64,000 nucleotides of DNA, from assembly GCF_000247695.1 (NCBI RefSeq), contig NW_004624732.1:20138857-20202856 (forward strand). Direction: 5' to 3'. The notes below the pieces were generated by a model. That model searched no databases, was not told the origin of the DNA, and was given only the letters and a program-made list of their open reading frames with translations. Each line of letters begins with the position of its first letter. Position 1 is the first letter of the stretch. This DNA comes from Heterocephalus glaber (taxonomy: Eukaryota > Chordata > Mammalia > Rodentia > Bathyergidae). A program made the translations under genes and the position numbers. Shown here piece by piece: positions 10,300 to 21,795 of this stretch.

Positions 10300-11422
10300 G
10301 AGTGCACATATTTGAAAATTTTAATGTTATTTAAAAATAGTATCAGAAATTCTCCTTGAGTCAATCACACAAGAAAATGAAAGAAAAACAAATAAATAGA
10401 TTAAAAATGGCCAAATGGCCAGAGTAGGCATTTCTCCAAATATGGTGTAAAAATGGCCAGCAGATGGATATATGGAAAGGTGCACAGCATTATGGATCAT
10501 CAGGGAAGTGCAAATCAAAACTGCTCTGAGATACCACCTAATACTTATAGGACAGGTATCAGAAAATAGAAAGATAATAAATGTCAGCAAGGACATAGCA
10601 CAGAGTGAGCTGTAGTACACTGTGTGACAGTATAGACTTCTACAGCCATTATGGAAACCAGCATGGAGATTTCTGAAGACATAAAAACAGACTTACTTTG
10701 TGATCTAGCAATCCCTGTTCTGAATATATACTCAGAAATAAATGAAATCTCACAACTGCAAGGACTGGAGTTCAATCCCCAGTAACAAAAGAAAAAGAAA
10801 AGAAATAAATGAAATCACCACTGCCTATTAAAAACCTCTGTGCTGTGTTCAGTGTAGCACCATTCACAACAGCCATGATATGGAAACAACTAAAGTGTAC
10901 ACTGATGGAAGGATGAAGGAACCGTGTGCTGTGGAGTATTACTCAGCCCTCAAAAAGTGAGATCTTCCCATTTGCCATAACACTGATGAATCTGGATAAG
11001 TTATATTTCACATTATGCTATATGAAATTACCCAAACACAGAAATTAAAAAAATTCCATGATTCCACTTATGTGTGGAATCTAAATAAATAAATAAATAA
11101 GCCAACTTGAACAGAGATGGAAGGTTGAGACAGCCAACTCATTAAAAGTCACAAAGGATGCAAATAGCACATACAGTATGTAGGGTGAAGTCTAGAGATC
11201 TAATGCATGACATAAGGACATTAGGTAATATAATTGTATCATATATGGGACTCATGCTAAATGAATAGATTTTAGCTATTCTGGGTACAAAACAAATCAA
11301 GAACATGAATGACCATGTGAGACTATGAATATGTTCATTTGCTTTACTACAGTGACTTTTTGACTGTATGTATCTCACATCATGTTGCATGTTGTAAATT
11401 TGCACAATAAAATTTATTTTTA
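10300..11422 (+). mobile_element. Ancient LINE-1 3' region (L1M-type)
   Basis: It follows the classic L1 ORF2 end and 3' UTR order: gggaagtgcaaatcaaaact, gataccacctaatacttata, ccattcacaacagccatgat, gaatgtggctgg-type 'gtattactcagccctcaaaa', ttatgtgtggaatctaaata, ending tgcacaataaaatttatttt. Many frame-breaking changes are present. A truncated ID interrupts it at 10750-10800. Confidence 0.88.
10750..10800 (+). mobile_element. 5'-truncated ID SINE inside the old L1
   Basis: Only the 3' end remains (tgcaaggactggagttcaat, then ccccagtaac and an A-rich tail). A 16-bp duplication agaaataaatgaaatc at 10734-10749 and 10801-10816 proves the insertion. Confidence 0.88.
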
Positions 11423-11500
11423 GGTCTGGGGATTTGGCTCAGAGGCACCACACCTGCCTTGTAAGTACAAGGTTCTGAGTTCGATCCCCGGTATCCCCCC
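11423..11500 (+). mobile_element. ID SINE at the 3' end of the old L1
   Basis: ggtctggggatttggctcag ... gttcgatccccggtatcccccc. The flanks aaaatttatttt(ta) and aaaattatttttaa look like an imperfect target duplication. The tail is C-rich rather than A-rich. Confidence 0.88.
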
Positions 11501-11535
11501 TAAAATTATTTTTAAAATACAAACATAAAAGCAGT

Positions 11536-11650
11536 GTGCAGGGGCTCATTCTTATAATACCTGCTACTCAGGAGGCTGAGGCAGGAGTTTCTTGAGTTTG
11601 AGATCAGCCTGGCCAACTTGGTGAGACCCTCATTCACTAAAAACTAATGA
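11536..11650 (+). mobile_element. B1-like SINE (7SL-derived)
   Basis: gctactcaggaggctgaggc, then gatcagcctggccaacttgg, then gtgagaccctc. Diverged and without a long A tail. Confidence 0.8.
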
Positions 11651-12200
11651 AATAGACAATAATAAGTTTGACAAGGATGTGATGTAATTAGACTCTTCAA
11701 ACACTGCTGATAAAAATGTAAAATGTTATTCATTAAGGAGGCATTTTAGTGATTCTTTAAAAATTTAAATATAAAATTAACCATTAATCCAACTGTTATA
11801 CTCCTACTACACATGCAAGAGAATTATAAATATATATTTACACAGAAACAAAACAAAGTACAGAGATATGCTACAGTACTGAAAAATAATGAAAACATGA
11901 TGTTAAATGAAAGACATCCAAGAGAAAGTCCATATATTACCTGATCTATTTATATAAAATGTTCTTAATAGGCAAATCCATAGACACAGATTAGATTCAT
12001 GGGCAGAGTTAGGGGATTAATTCCTAACAGGTACGAAATTTATTTGGGGTCATGAAAATATTTTGGCATTATATAGTGGTGATAATTGTGCAACAATATG
12101 AATATAAGAAAAACTATTAAAATGTATAATGATGAATTTATTTTATTATGAGAAATTTATGGCACATGAATTACATCTCAACTGGAAAGAAAAGGTGGTA
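11651..12200 (+). mobile_element. Ancient LINE-1 3' end (L1M-type)
   Basis: The end block shows ggtgataattgtgcaacaat, aatgtataatgatgaattta and tggcacatgaattacatctc, matching the 3' terminus of old mammalian L1. It is a different copy from the preceding L1. Confidence 0.7.
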
Positions 12201-12299
12201 GGAGAGAGAGAAGGAGACAGGAAAGAGGGACAAAAGGGTCAGAGGGGAAAACAGGGCTCTCTGCACAGGAGGACGGGGAACAGTTAGCCTACTACTGAC

Positions 12300-12400
12300 T
12301 TCACAGACATGGCCCAGGCTCTCTGAATCTTGGCTGTCTCAGTTTCCTCACTTGTGGGTCTGCTAAAGTTATGTGTGCATGTCTCATAGCCTTGTGTTAC
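12300..12400 (+). repeat. MIR-like remnant
   Basis: ggctgtctcagtttcctcac ttgtggg is the MIR core-to-3' block. Very short. Confidence 0.35.
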
Positions 12401-12869
12401 AGAAACAGCAAGACCTACCACAGAGGAGATGCTGGGGAAAGAGCCAGGGAGTTGGTGGTTGGCATGTCCAGCACAGCCTGTGGGTATCTGAGGGATCTCT
12501 TTTCCTGGTACAGCCTTGGTCCTAGTGCACAGCGTGATGCTAAAAGGAATTTAGCCTTGGCCAATTTTGGCCAAGTTTTTGGTGGACAGACAATGGAGGG
12601 CTGGGGAAAGAAGGGGAGAAGAAGCACACATTCTTCAGAAAACCTTCCAATAACTTTCCAGTTGTCCTTGTGAGCCACTGCTCCCACCTTCTAAACAGGG
12701 CCTGTGTCCAAAGCATAGAAGAATGAAAGGATGTATTTGCATCGTCAGCCTGATAGATTGAGGTGACAGTTTGTGTATCTTCCCCTCTCTGTTCTAAGCA
12801 GGTAACCAGGCCCCTGGGGTCCCAGGCTTAGGTGTGTTTTGTACTGCAAGGCATACCTAAGACAGCCTC

Positions 12870-13045
12870 CTGTTGGGTTTCCACTATCATTTCCTTACAG
12901 CACTGGAGCTAATAGCCACTGAGCCTATTTAAACTTTAGTTTAAATTAATTAAAATTAAATATTCATTTCCTTAGTTGCATCTTTTAAGTGGCCATTAGG
13001 TACATGTGGTTAATGGGCATAATATTGGACAATGCAGATGAGAAC
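12870..13045. mobile_element. hAT-like non-autonomous DNA transposon, copy A
   Basis: The element is built around tttaaattaattaaaattaa flanked by tagccactgagcc and aggtacatgtggttaatggg, ending atattggacaatgcagatg. It shares the layout of 22985-23205 and 45115-45370. Confidence 0.55.
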
Positions 13046-13571
13046 ATGTCCTTTATCATGGAAAGTTCCTTTGGATCCTTGGTAACAACATTTTGGAAAG
13101 GCCAGCAGAACAAATAATGAAAGAAAGAGAGATGTTTTTGCCTGGGAAAGGACAGAGTGGTTTCTATGCAGGCTTAATTGTGGCCTGGCAGGTGGAGGTC
13201 TTCAGAGAGGAAGGCTCCAAGCACAGGCAAGGATAGATGGACCCCACACCTCAGTGTTTCTGGCAGAGACAAGGACTTCAAGGCAAATCCAACAGGAGTT
13301 AGTAATGGAACCACTAATCTGGACAATGACAACATTCATAGTGACCAAGACAAATTCAAGTTTAGAAGCTTTTCCTCTGTATCAGAGTAATGGGTGAACT
13401 TTCCTGATTCCTCATACTTGGGAAGGATTTGCAAATATTCAGCAAGACAGCATTTCTTGGTAAACTAAGTGAGACTCAGATTCAATTTGAAATAAAAAAA
13501 TGCAAAAATGTTCACTTTCTTGCTTACCATTGTTTATGGAAAAGATTGATGTCTGACATCAGTCAGTGACA

Positions 13572-13593
13572 GATATCAGATATATCTGATATC
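13572..13593. repeat. Perfect 22-bp palindrome without loop
   Basis: gatatcagata is followed immediately by its exact reverse complement tatctgatatc. It may be a chance product of a low-complexity AT/GC mix. Confidence 0.85.
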
Positions 13594-13852
13594 CTCTATT
13601 CTAGACATCCAGAAATAACATCTACTATCTATATGAATATAAACAAATATACATATATACACATACTTGTCTATATGTTTTCTATGCATAGAAATATATA
13701 TTAACCTGGTATGTATAAGTGCACACACACACTTCTCCCCTCAGGAGTGATAACATCTATGAGGTTTTCAGGTACAAGCTCCAGTGTCTGCAGAGACAGA
13801 GGTGGGTGACGGAAGAGTCAGGGGTAGAAATGCTGCCCTTCCTCTGCCTCAT

Positions 13853-13854
<2 letters not shown>

Positions 13855-13892
<38 letters not shown>
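13855..13892. repeat. (TC)n microsatellite, 19 units
   Basis: Uninterrupted TC dinucleotides. It is likely polymorphic. Confidence 0.95.
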
Positions 13893-13895
<3 letters not shown>

Positions 13896-14356
13896 AGCCT
13901 TCACTCTAGCCCAGTCCACCTCAAACCCATTCTGCACACTGCAGGAGAGTCATTACCTTAAAATATAAATCTGAGCAGGTCAGACTCCTTCTTTATGACT
14001 CCTCCACTATTACCTCTTTCCTCAAGAAAACGTCTATTTCTACCTAGCTCATCTATCTATAATAACAGGGCTAATGCGTTGCCAGTACCTGGAAGCTGCT
14101 GCCCCTGGAAAGCACTCCTGGCTGAGGGAGTCTCTTGGAGGACATGCAGCTCACAGGCTAGATGTCTGGAAGTGTAGGGCTTTTAAAAACAAATTAAAGG
14201 GTGGACTTAAATCTATCCATCAAATCACTTATTTACATTCCTCATAAGTCTGGTTGCAAAATAAAGTCAGTATTGGATAAATGGAGATTACATCAAATTA
14301 AAATTCAGGAATTTATCCTACAAAACACTTGCCCTGTACTCCTCAAAACTGTAAGG

Positions 14357-14520
14357 TTGCCAGGTGTGGTGTCTAATGCCTGTAATCTCAGCATTTGGGA
14401 GACTGAGGCAGGAGGATCACCACAAGTTCAAAGTCAGCCTGGACTACATAGTGAGTTCAAGAACATCCTGAACTGCAAAGGTGAGACCCTATCTCAAAAA
14501 ACCAAAACCAAAACAAAACC
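14357..14520 (+). mobile_element. B1 SINE, near full length
   Basis: gccaggtgtggtgtctaatg, ctcagcatttgggagactga, aaagtcagcctggactacat and gtgagaccctatctcaaaaa, with an A/C-rich tail. The 7SL-derived body is well preserved. Confidence 0.9.
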
Positions 14521-15869
14521 ATAGGGTCCTCAAAAACAAAGAAAATCTCAGAAACTCTCAGAGCCAAGAAGAGCTGAGGAGACACAACAGGTGAAGATGA
14601 TATGGTGTCCCAAATTAGGTCTGGGAGGAGGAAGGACATCTGGTAAAATCTAAGGAAATCTAAACTCTGGACTTCAGTGATCATGTATCAGTATGAGCTC
14701 ATGAGATATAATAAAGATGTAATATAAACATAAGGTGTTACTAGTACACAAGAACTCTGTATTAATGTGTCAGTGTTTGTATAAATCTAAAACTATTCTG
14801 AAAAGTAAAGATTATTTTAAGAAGCCACGGGAGGTTAGTAGCATAAATAGATCCTTAAGTGGATGAGAGGCTCTGTGTGGCTCAGCTCCAGTCCATTCAT
14901 CTTTCTGAGATGCATCTCCTCATGCAGGGGGCACCTGGAAAGAACAAAGTGTACTTTCTCACAGGTGCTGAGCCCCCATGAACTTGAATAGAGAGAATAG
15001 ACTAAATCCACAACTGATACATTAGTTGGACCAAGAACTGCTTCATCAGACTAAATCTTATTCTGACAAGAGAAAACAATGTACTTGTGAGTTCACACAA
15101 GTGTGAGTGTGTATGTGTGTGTGATATTGTCAGGAGGTGGGCACTGTTTTGAGATCTGAAGAACATCACATATCCCTTGACTTACTGACTTAAAATACTT
15201 CCAAGGTCAAATGCACTGATAGCAAATTGGCCTGAGCTACAGTTGTTTTTTGTAAGTTCACTGGTTTACTGATAAAAAACAAATTATTAAATGTCCTCAA
15301 TTTTTTTGTTCCTCTGCAAGAAGCCTTAAGGCAATGACTTGAACACTGCCCTAATACCTTGAGAAAAGAAAAGCAGGGCACACAGTCACCATGGAGGCTT
15401 TTTATTGGTCATTTAAAGACCATTTCTCAGTAAGAGAAAGAAGGTTAAGGCATAAGATTCGTGAATTTAAGATGAGATGGATGTTAACGAAGTCATTTCC
15501 CTTGCATAGAAATATTCCAAACCTTTTCATTTAATTTGCAAGTTGAGCTTCTAGGATACAAGTGCAAGGGAGGTGACATCATGGGGAGATATCTGTCAGT
15601 TCTCATTTCTTTGATTTACCAGCAAAGGAATCTTTGTCACTGGCCAAAGGGACATGAAAACTATGACACACTTTCTTCCTTAATGAGACCCTAAAAAAGG
15701 AAAAGCAAATGTCCCCAAATATACCAAACTTTCTACTGATAACATTGCTCACTTTCATTAGAATTCACTTCAGCCAGCTTTCATTGAACGTGCGTAGGTC
15801 TTGGGGTATCATATATATCTACTACCTAAGGTGAACCTCAGTTGTAAGATGTGGATTTACTCAGATCTT

Positions 15870-16030
15870 TCCTTTGTTTTCTTTTCTTTTCCTTCTTTTC
15901 TTCCTTCATTCCTTTCTCTTTTCTTTCATTTTTTTCTTCACTTTGGTGCTGTCCAGTGCTGGGGATTGAATCCAGGGCCTCACCCATGTTTAGCACAGAT
16001 ACACTACCACTGAAGTGTACTCACAGCTTG
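15870..16030 (-). mobile_element. Old ID-type SINE with pyrimidine-rich (poly-A derived) head
   Basis: On + a TTTC-rich tract leads into gtgctggggattgaatccag and ggcctcacccatgtttagca. This is the classic ID arrangement rather than the recent subfamily. Confidence 0.72.
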
Positions 16031-16089
16031 TCTATCTAGAGCTACAGAATGTGACAATCAATGTTTGGGAATTATACTTGAGGCTTATA

Positions 16090-16178
16090 TTATTGTTCTA
16101 CCTCTCAACAGGTAAGTGGCTGGACAAATTATTTCATCTGTTTTCAGGCTCAGCTTTACTGATTTTTAAATGGAAGCA
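16090..16178 (+). repeat. MIR remnant
   Basis: ggacaaattatttcatctgt, tttcaggctcagctttactg and atttttaaatggaagcag follow the MIR core order. An ID abuts its 3' side. Confidence 0.45.
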
Positions 16179-16179
16179 G

Positions 16180-16257
16180 AGGCTGGGAATGTAGCTCAGT
16201 GGTAGAGTACTTGTTTAGCACGCACAAGGCCCTGGGCTCATCCTCAGCACCAAAATA
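16180..16257 (+). mobile_element. ID SINE, classic (older) form
   Basis: aggctgggaatgtagctcag, tggtagagtacttgtttagc and aaggccctgggctcatcctc. It retains the ancestral tggtagag..cttg segment missing from the recent subfamily. Confidence 0.88.
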
Positions 16258-16519
16258 GAGTTAATTAACAAAATAAATAATTAGAATGGGTGGAATACCA
16301 ATATCTAGGATTTTTTAAAAACTGCAAAAACATACACAGAGACCCTATGACCATGGTGAGAACTTTCCAATACCCACAGTGGTCACCAAAAGCAGCAGGG
16401 AGTGTGATACTTCTGTCCATCTGCCCATGAGGACAGTGTGGCAATGGGACATTAGTAGCAGGTGTCTGTTGGCTCAAACCTGATGCATCTGGCCCAGTGT
16501 GGACATTTGATTGACATAT

Positions 16520-16686
16520 TCTTTCTTTATTTTGTTTTGTTTTTTGAAACAGGGTTTCGCCATGCAGTTCAGGCTGGCCTTGAACTCACTATGTAACCCA
16601 GGCTGGACTCCAACTCATGCCAATCCTCCTGCCTCAGCCTCCCAAGTAGTGTTCAGATTACAGGCTTGTGCCACCATGCCTGGTTT
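16520..16686 (-). mobile_element. B1 SINE, full length
   Basis: On +, a T/G-rich tail then ttttgaaacagggtttcgcc, ggctggccttgaactcacta, aatcctcctgcctcagcctc and accatgcctgg. Confidence 0.9.
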
Positions 16687-16848
16687 GACCTATTTGTTCT
16701 GTAGACATGTTAAAGTATCCTTCACATCCTATTTAGGTTTCTGAGATGCTTGTTTTCTTTTAGAAGATCTGAAAATGATAGTTGAGATGTACAAGTGACT
16801 AACAGAAGTGACTTCCTTCTTCTGGTTTGCAAACTTATTTTCTTTTTC

Positions 16849-16938
16849 TATTTTTTTTTTTTTTTGGTACTGGGGATCGAACTTGGGTCCTTGACCTTGT
16901 GCAGCAGGCGGCAAAACCACTGAGCTAAATCCCCAGCC
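16849..16938 (-). mobile_element. ID SINE, recent subfamily
   Basis: T-run, then ggtactggggatcgaacttg and gctaaatccccagcc. The 10-bp duplication tttgcaaact lies at 16826-16835 and 16939-16948. Confidence 0.92.
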
Positions 16939-17274
16939 TTTGCAAACTCTTCAGGTACATGCAGTGTTGTTCTTTAGTCAGCTTGTACTGGTTAGGGAGA
17001 GCTGATGGCTAACCATTCAGAAATTTAGGGAACTGGTTATGAAATATTATCAAATATTATTAAAACGTATTACAGAAACTTGCAATTGAGAAGTCATATT
17101 TAAAAGAGGAATGTGTGAAACTAATGACTTCACTATATTTTAGAATTACTTATGATCTTAACACTGCAGATTGGCCCAAACCAGTGAAGTGAGGCAGATG
17201 TTGAATGAGATTATCTCTAAGCATAGTAAGACAATACATTTTCATTGTAGAAAGCAGGAAAAGGCATCTATCAT

Positions 17275-17395
17275 GTGCCAATCTGTCTATAGTTTAGAAA
17301 AAATGGATGCCCAGAAAGGTGGAAGCACCTTGCTCTGCTCCAAACAGTGACACTGGAAACTTAGTTCTGTCTGCCCTGTTAAACTGCCTGCTTAC
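17275..17395 (-). repeat. MIR remnant
   Basis: Antisense block aaaaatggatgcccagaaag, gtggaagcaccttgctctgc and actggaaacttagttctgtc. Confidence 0.45.
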
Positions 17396-17837
17396 GGTAA
17401 AGTGAAACTTCTCTGAAAAGAAATTCATAATTCTAAAGAACATATTCATATGTCAAGGGAAAAAAGAATAATCTATCTAATTTCAAAAGAACAGGTGGAT
17501 GTCCCCTTTGGGGGATCACAAGAAAGGGCTGATCATGAATAAAAGAAGCTAAACCCAGAAAGGACCTATTCACCCTCCAGGGCCTTCCCCAGAGACCCTG
17601 GGCTCACTCTCCACACAGTGCAGTCTTGGTTTCCATTTAGCAGCAACAGAAAACAGTGCCTAAAGCAATTCTAATCCCACTATCTGCACATTACTGGGGG
17701 CTAATTTTTACTTATTTTGTGTTAATATTCTCTTTTCCAACATTAGTAAGGAAGAAGAGAAGGAAATAAAACTTGTCTAGAGCAACCACAACAAAAATGA
17801 TTGATTCTCATTTGCATCAACCTTCATGCACTGGACT

Positions 17838-18170
17838 CTCAAAACTTGTACAGATGGTCCCCTTCTTAACTGTATTTTGATTCTGGATTTTTTGACCTTA
17901 TAATCTTGGGAAAGCAATATGCACTCAACAGAAACTGTACTTTGAGTTTGAACTTTGGTATTGCTCACAGGCTAGTAACAGGCATTATGACAAAACTAGG
18001 CAGCCACATGGTCACAGTCATGAAGGTAGACAGCACTCCACAGTGGGCTGTGATGCCAGACTAGGGTATTGGTGAGGTTCAGTGGGTTTAATGCATTTTC
18101 AGATTACAATGTCTTCAAATTCTGAGGGGAAGGAGCCCTGTGGCACATCAAGGGACATCTGAACATCAAT
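17838..18170 (-). mobile_element. Tigger-like (Tc/mariner) non-autonomous element
   Basis: It opens acttgtacagatggtcccct tcttaactg, continues attttttgaccttataatct and gaaactgtactttgagtttg, and later ggtttaatgcattttcagat. The copy at 24165-24510 is the same family in the opposite orientation. Confidence 0.62.
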
Positions 18171-18964
18171 ACCTTACCTCTAACTTGTATCACCTATCAC
18201 ATCCTTCTTTCCTTCACTCTCCAAAGAACAGCTGAAATTGGAGAGCAGGTGTTTCAGTGTTCATCTGCTGCTTAACAAATTACTTCAAACACAGGACCTT
18301 AAAACATGGTCCGCAGATTTTCATATATATATATCCCATGGTCTTTTGTAAGCCATGTGGTCTCAGTCACAAGTACCATAGCACATGACACTTATCTTGT
18401 ATATTAGATAATTTATCCTAAAATAATGGTGTGTGTAGAGATCCCAGGTCACACAAGTTCATGGTGCAACTGAAAAATAGTACATGAGTCCAAGGAAAGA
18501 ATTATTCATCATTCAATCATTGATTGACTTTTAAATAGTTGTCAGCACTCTACTAGGATCCCACAGACACCTCTCACCCTCAGAGTTCACAATGTGTCAT
18601 CAGATAGATTGGTTGATCAAAAAGAAAATAATTTCAGAAATATTATAAATTCTAGATGAGAAATATGAATATGCAAATAATCACAGGAAGACACAGAGGA
18701 AAAAAGGGTTAAATCTGCTGCTGTTAACTGACCTCTGAGGAAGAGATGGTATTAGACAAACTGTGAATGCGTAAGGCGAGATTGAAGGGATGGAGAAGAT
18801 GTGGGAGGGAGCGATACGAAAATGGGAGGAACTAGGCTCCAGCCTTGACCATAACTGCAAACAGCCTGGCCTTAGACCAAGCATGGAAGAGAGGAGCAGG
18901 GCTGAATGTCCAGGAAGGATTAGGTCACAAAGGCTCTGAGTGAGCCTCTGCAAAGATTTCTGGC

Positions 18965-19175
18965 CTGTGCCTGGCAGGTGGTGCATGTAATGTAAGCCCA
19001 GCACTCTGGGAGGCTGAGGCAGCGATGCCACAAGTTTGATATCAGGCAAGGCAAATTAGAGACTTGTTAAGACCCTATCTCAAAATTAAAAATAAAAAAG
19101 GGCACCAGATGTAGCTCAGTGCAGTGGCCCTGGGTTAAATCTCCAGTTTAAAGAGAAAAAGAGAAAAGAAAAAAA
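18965..19175 (+). mobile_element. B1-dID dimeric SINE
   Basis: The B1 unit (aagcccagcactctgggagg ... gaccctatctc) is joined by an A-rich linker to an internally deleted ID (agatgtagctcagtgcagtg, then gccctgggttaaatctccag) and an A/G tail. The ID lacks its central segment, the hallmark of dID. Confidence 0.75.
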
Positions 19176-21660
19176 AAGAAAGAAGTCTAGTATGTATCTG
19201 GTAGCCAAGTGATCTGACACAGGATTTCTGAATGGTAAGAACTTAGCAACAGTGGAGAATAGAGATTGGTTAAAGAAGAAACTAGAAACAGTCATATCTA
19301 TTAAGCTTTTACAGTATTGCAAAGAAGAATGGATAGGGACGTGAGAAAAAAAATTAACATTTTTTGTGAATTTGTGCTGTTCAGAGGCAAGTGCTCTGGG
19401 AAGCTGAGTTTCGAGGAAGAGTGGGCAAAGAAATAACTAACACAAGGCAGGCTGACCTGTGGGAAGACCACTTGAATAAACTGCATTCTGAATGAGTCTC
19501 AAGAATTAACTTGACCTTCAAGGAGTGAATGGTTTTCTGTAATGGTCCTTCCCTATAAGAAATCTTTTACTGAAACTTAATACATTCATTACCCATAGAA
19601 AAGCATTCTGTTGTTTTGTTTCTCTTTTTCATTCCAAGCAAAAATTCATAGTGGTGAAAAATGTAAGGTTTTTAAACATGTTTTTAAAGCATCGCTTTTT
19701 TCAAATTATATAACTAATATATATTTATTATCAAAAGTTTTCCAATGAGTGACAATGACTCATAATAAAGAGGAAGTGTGACAGGGAGAGTAGAATTTGT
19801 CCTTTCAGTCTCTTTCTTATTTTCTTTCTTCATTCCCTCTGCCTTTCATTCTACCAAAGAGGGAAGAATCATTGTCCTACATTGGGCACAGTAGACAAAG
19901 TTGATGACACAAAAAATAATGCTAGTATATCTTCCCACAAAAGATTACAGATAACTCTTTATAGCAAAATTAGTTGAACTAAGGACCATGGAGATTATAA
20001 GTCAAAATTGGTGTTTTGTGACCTACACTAACAGATTTGAGCTACTCTGGTCTGAACTCTACCTCCTCCCCAAGTATACACACGTGCACATCACTTGTAT
20101 ATACATTCATACATCTGGATACACACATGTACACACACTCAAATGCATGCCTATATGTATATACCTGTACATAGGCTCACATTTTTGCATATACACAAAT
20201 ACTTGTTCATACATGTCTAAATCCTACAGTGTGTGCTTATCTCTCCACAGATGCATATACACCTCTACAGCACATGTATGCATGCATAAACATACACACC
20301 CACAAACACACTTACACATATGCATAATACTTTCTCACATTGCAGCTTTTGTTGATTATCTAGCCTTGGCCCTAGTTGCGGCCTGCTCATGTTAACTTGG
20401 CTGTTTCCATTCATCTTCCAAGATGTGCTCAGACCCAGTGTAGCTCAGGAACCCATCCTCTGGGCCAGCCTCTAAAATACATACATCCCAGTCGTACTTA
20501 TTTTATTTAAAATGATTTATCTATTGATTTATTTTTTCCATTAGATTATGAGATCTTCAAGACCAGAGCTTTGATTTTACTACTAACTCTCCAGGAAGTA
20601 ATATAAAATCAGGCAAATAATAAATGCTTGATGGAGAGCCGCAGATGTGGGTGTGGTAGCAGGCAGAACAGAGATAGTGCTGGCCTTATTGACAGTAACA
20701 TGACCATCTCCAGACCAGGAGTGCAGCAAGGGTGAGTGCCCACTCAGGAAGACCACCCTAATGAGTACTTCCTTATTTCCTAATTGTGAATATTACCCCT
20801 GTGCAATTATCTCCCTGCTACTGTCATTATCTACGTGCTATTTCATGTTACCACTGAATTTAATGTTTTTCTCACCTCTTATTTTTCACATGTTTTACAA
20901 CCAACTTTTACTGGTGAATTATTCATAATACATTTTACATGGGTATAGGGTAATTGACCTTGTCTGCGGGAGCCACCCATAATCTCCCTCTGTAATAATT
21001 AACTCTGAGATGTGAGCTATTATTTAAGGGTAATGGCTTTTCATCAGTTTGGCAATATATTATTGCTTAACAGGTTCATCTGTTTCTACATTTCACAGGT
21101 TGGCTTTGTAATTTCCCCTTAAGTTTTAACATTTGCTAGCTAACTCTATGTCCCCAAATAAACTCAGGGTCTTTCATTTTGCATATGTAAGGGAATCTTC
21201 CTTTGCGATGTATTAATTGCATTATTTTTTACTTCTGTGATGACATCAATATTCTAAGACTCATCCCAGGATTTCAGCTCATTCTGATTCACATCTTTAT
21301 ATTTCTTCTTAAATGATCATCAAAGCTTGACAAGAGCTTGTATCTGAAATTTGCTTCCAAATTTATCTCCATTACTGATAGAGGCAAACTTACTATCTCT
21401 GACTTAGACTGAGCAACCGGACTCTGAAGATGACTCCCGTTCTTGTCCTCGCTCCTCAAATCCTTTCTGCTCAATTCTGCCACCAAAGTGTAAATTCTAA
21501 AATATGAATTAGACCACGCCAGTTGACTATGTAAAGCATTCCTGTCCTCCCAAATCCCCCAGGTTCTACTTTCTAACAAATAAAAGAATTACAGCAGCAA
21601 TATCCAAAATATTATTGTCAAAGGCTCTGTCAAAGTTGCATTTCAAAAAACTAAATGCCA
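19176..21660. other. Intronic stretch, mostly unique sequence
   Basis: No gene recognised. It contains a degenerate CA/TA-rich tract at 20075-20340 and a quiet AT-rich block at about 20750-21250. Confidence 0.5.
20075..20340. repeat. Degenerate CA/TA/CATG-rich tract
   Basis: Repeated tatacac, acatgtac, atgcat and cacacac motifs. It gives a spurious Cys/His/Thr-rich open frame at 19988-20395. Confidence 0.8.
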
Positions 21661-21662
21661 AA

Positions 21663-21795
21663 GTCAGGCACAGTGGTCACCTGTATTCCCAGATAGCTAC
21701 TCAGGAGGCTCACCCTGGATTGAGTGGAGGATTTTAGAACCAGCCTGAGCAACATAGTGAGACTTCATCTTAGAAAAATAAGTTTTTAAAAAAGC
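21663..21795 (+). mobile_element. B1-like SINE, diverged
   Basis: gtcaggcacagtggtcacct, ctactcaggaggctcaccct, ccagcctgagcaacatagtg and agacttcatctta. Confidence 0.75.

Larger units (their letters stand above)
13046..14356. other. Intronic stretch without recognised gene
   Basis: No exon seen. It holds the palindrome at 13572 and the TC microsatellite at 13855. Confidence 0.5.

Noticed and set aside
19988..20395. 135-codon Cys/His/Tyr-rich frame resembling a zinc-binding protein
   Set aside because: Arises from a degenerate CA/TATA/CATG tract; Cys and His spacing is irregular.
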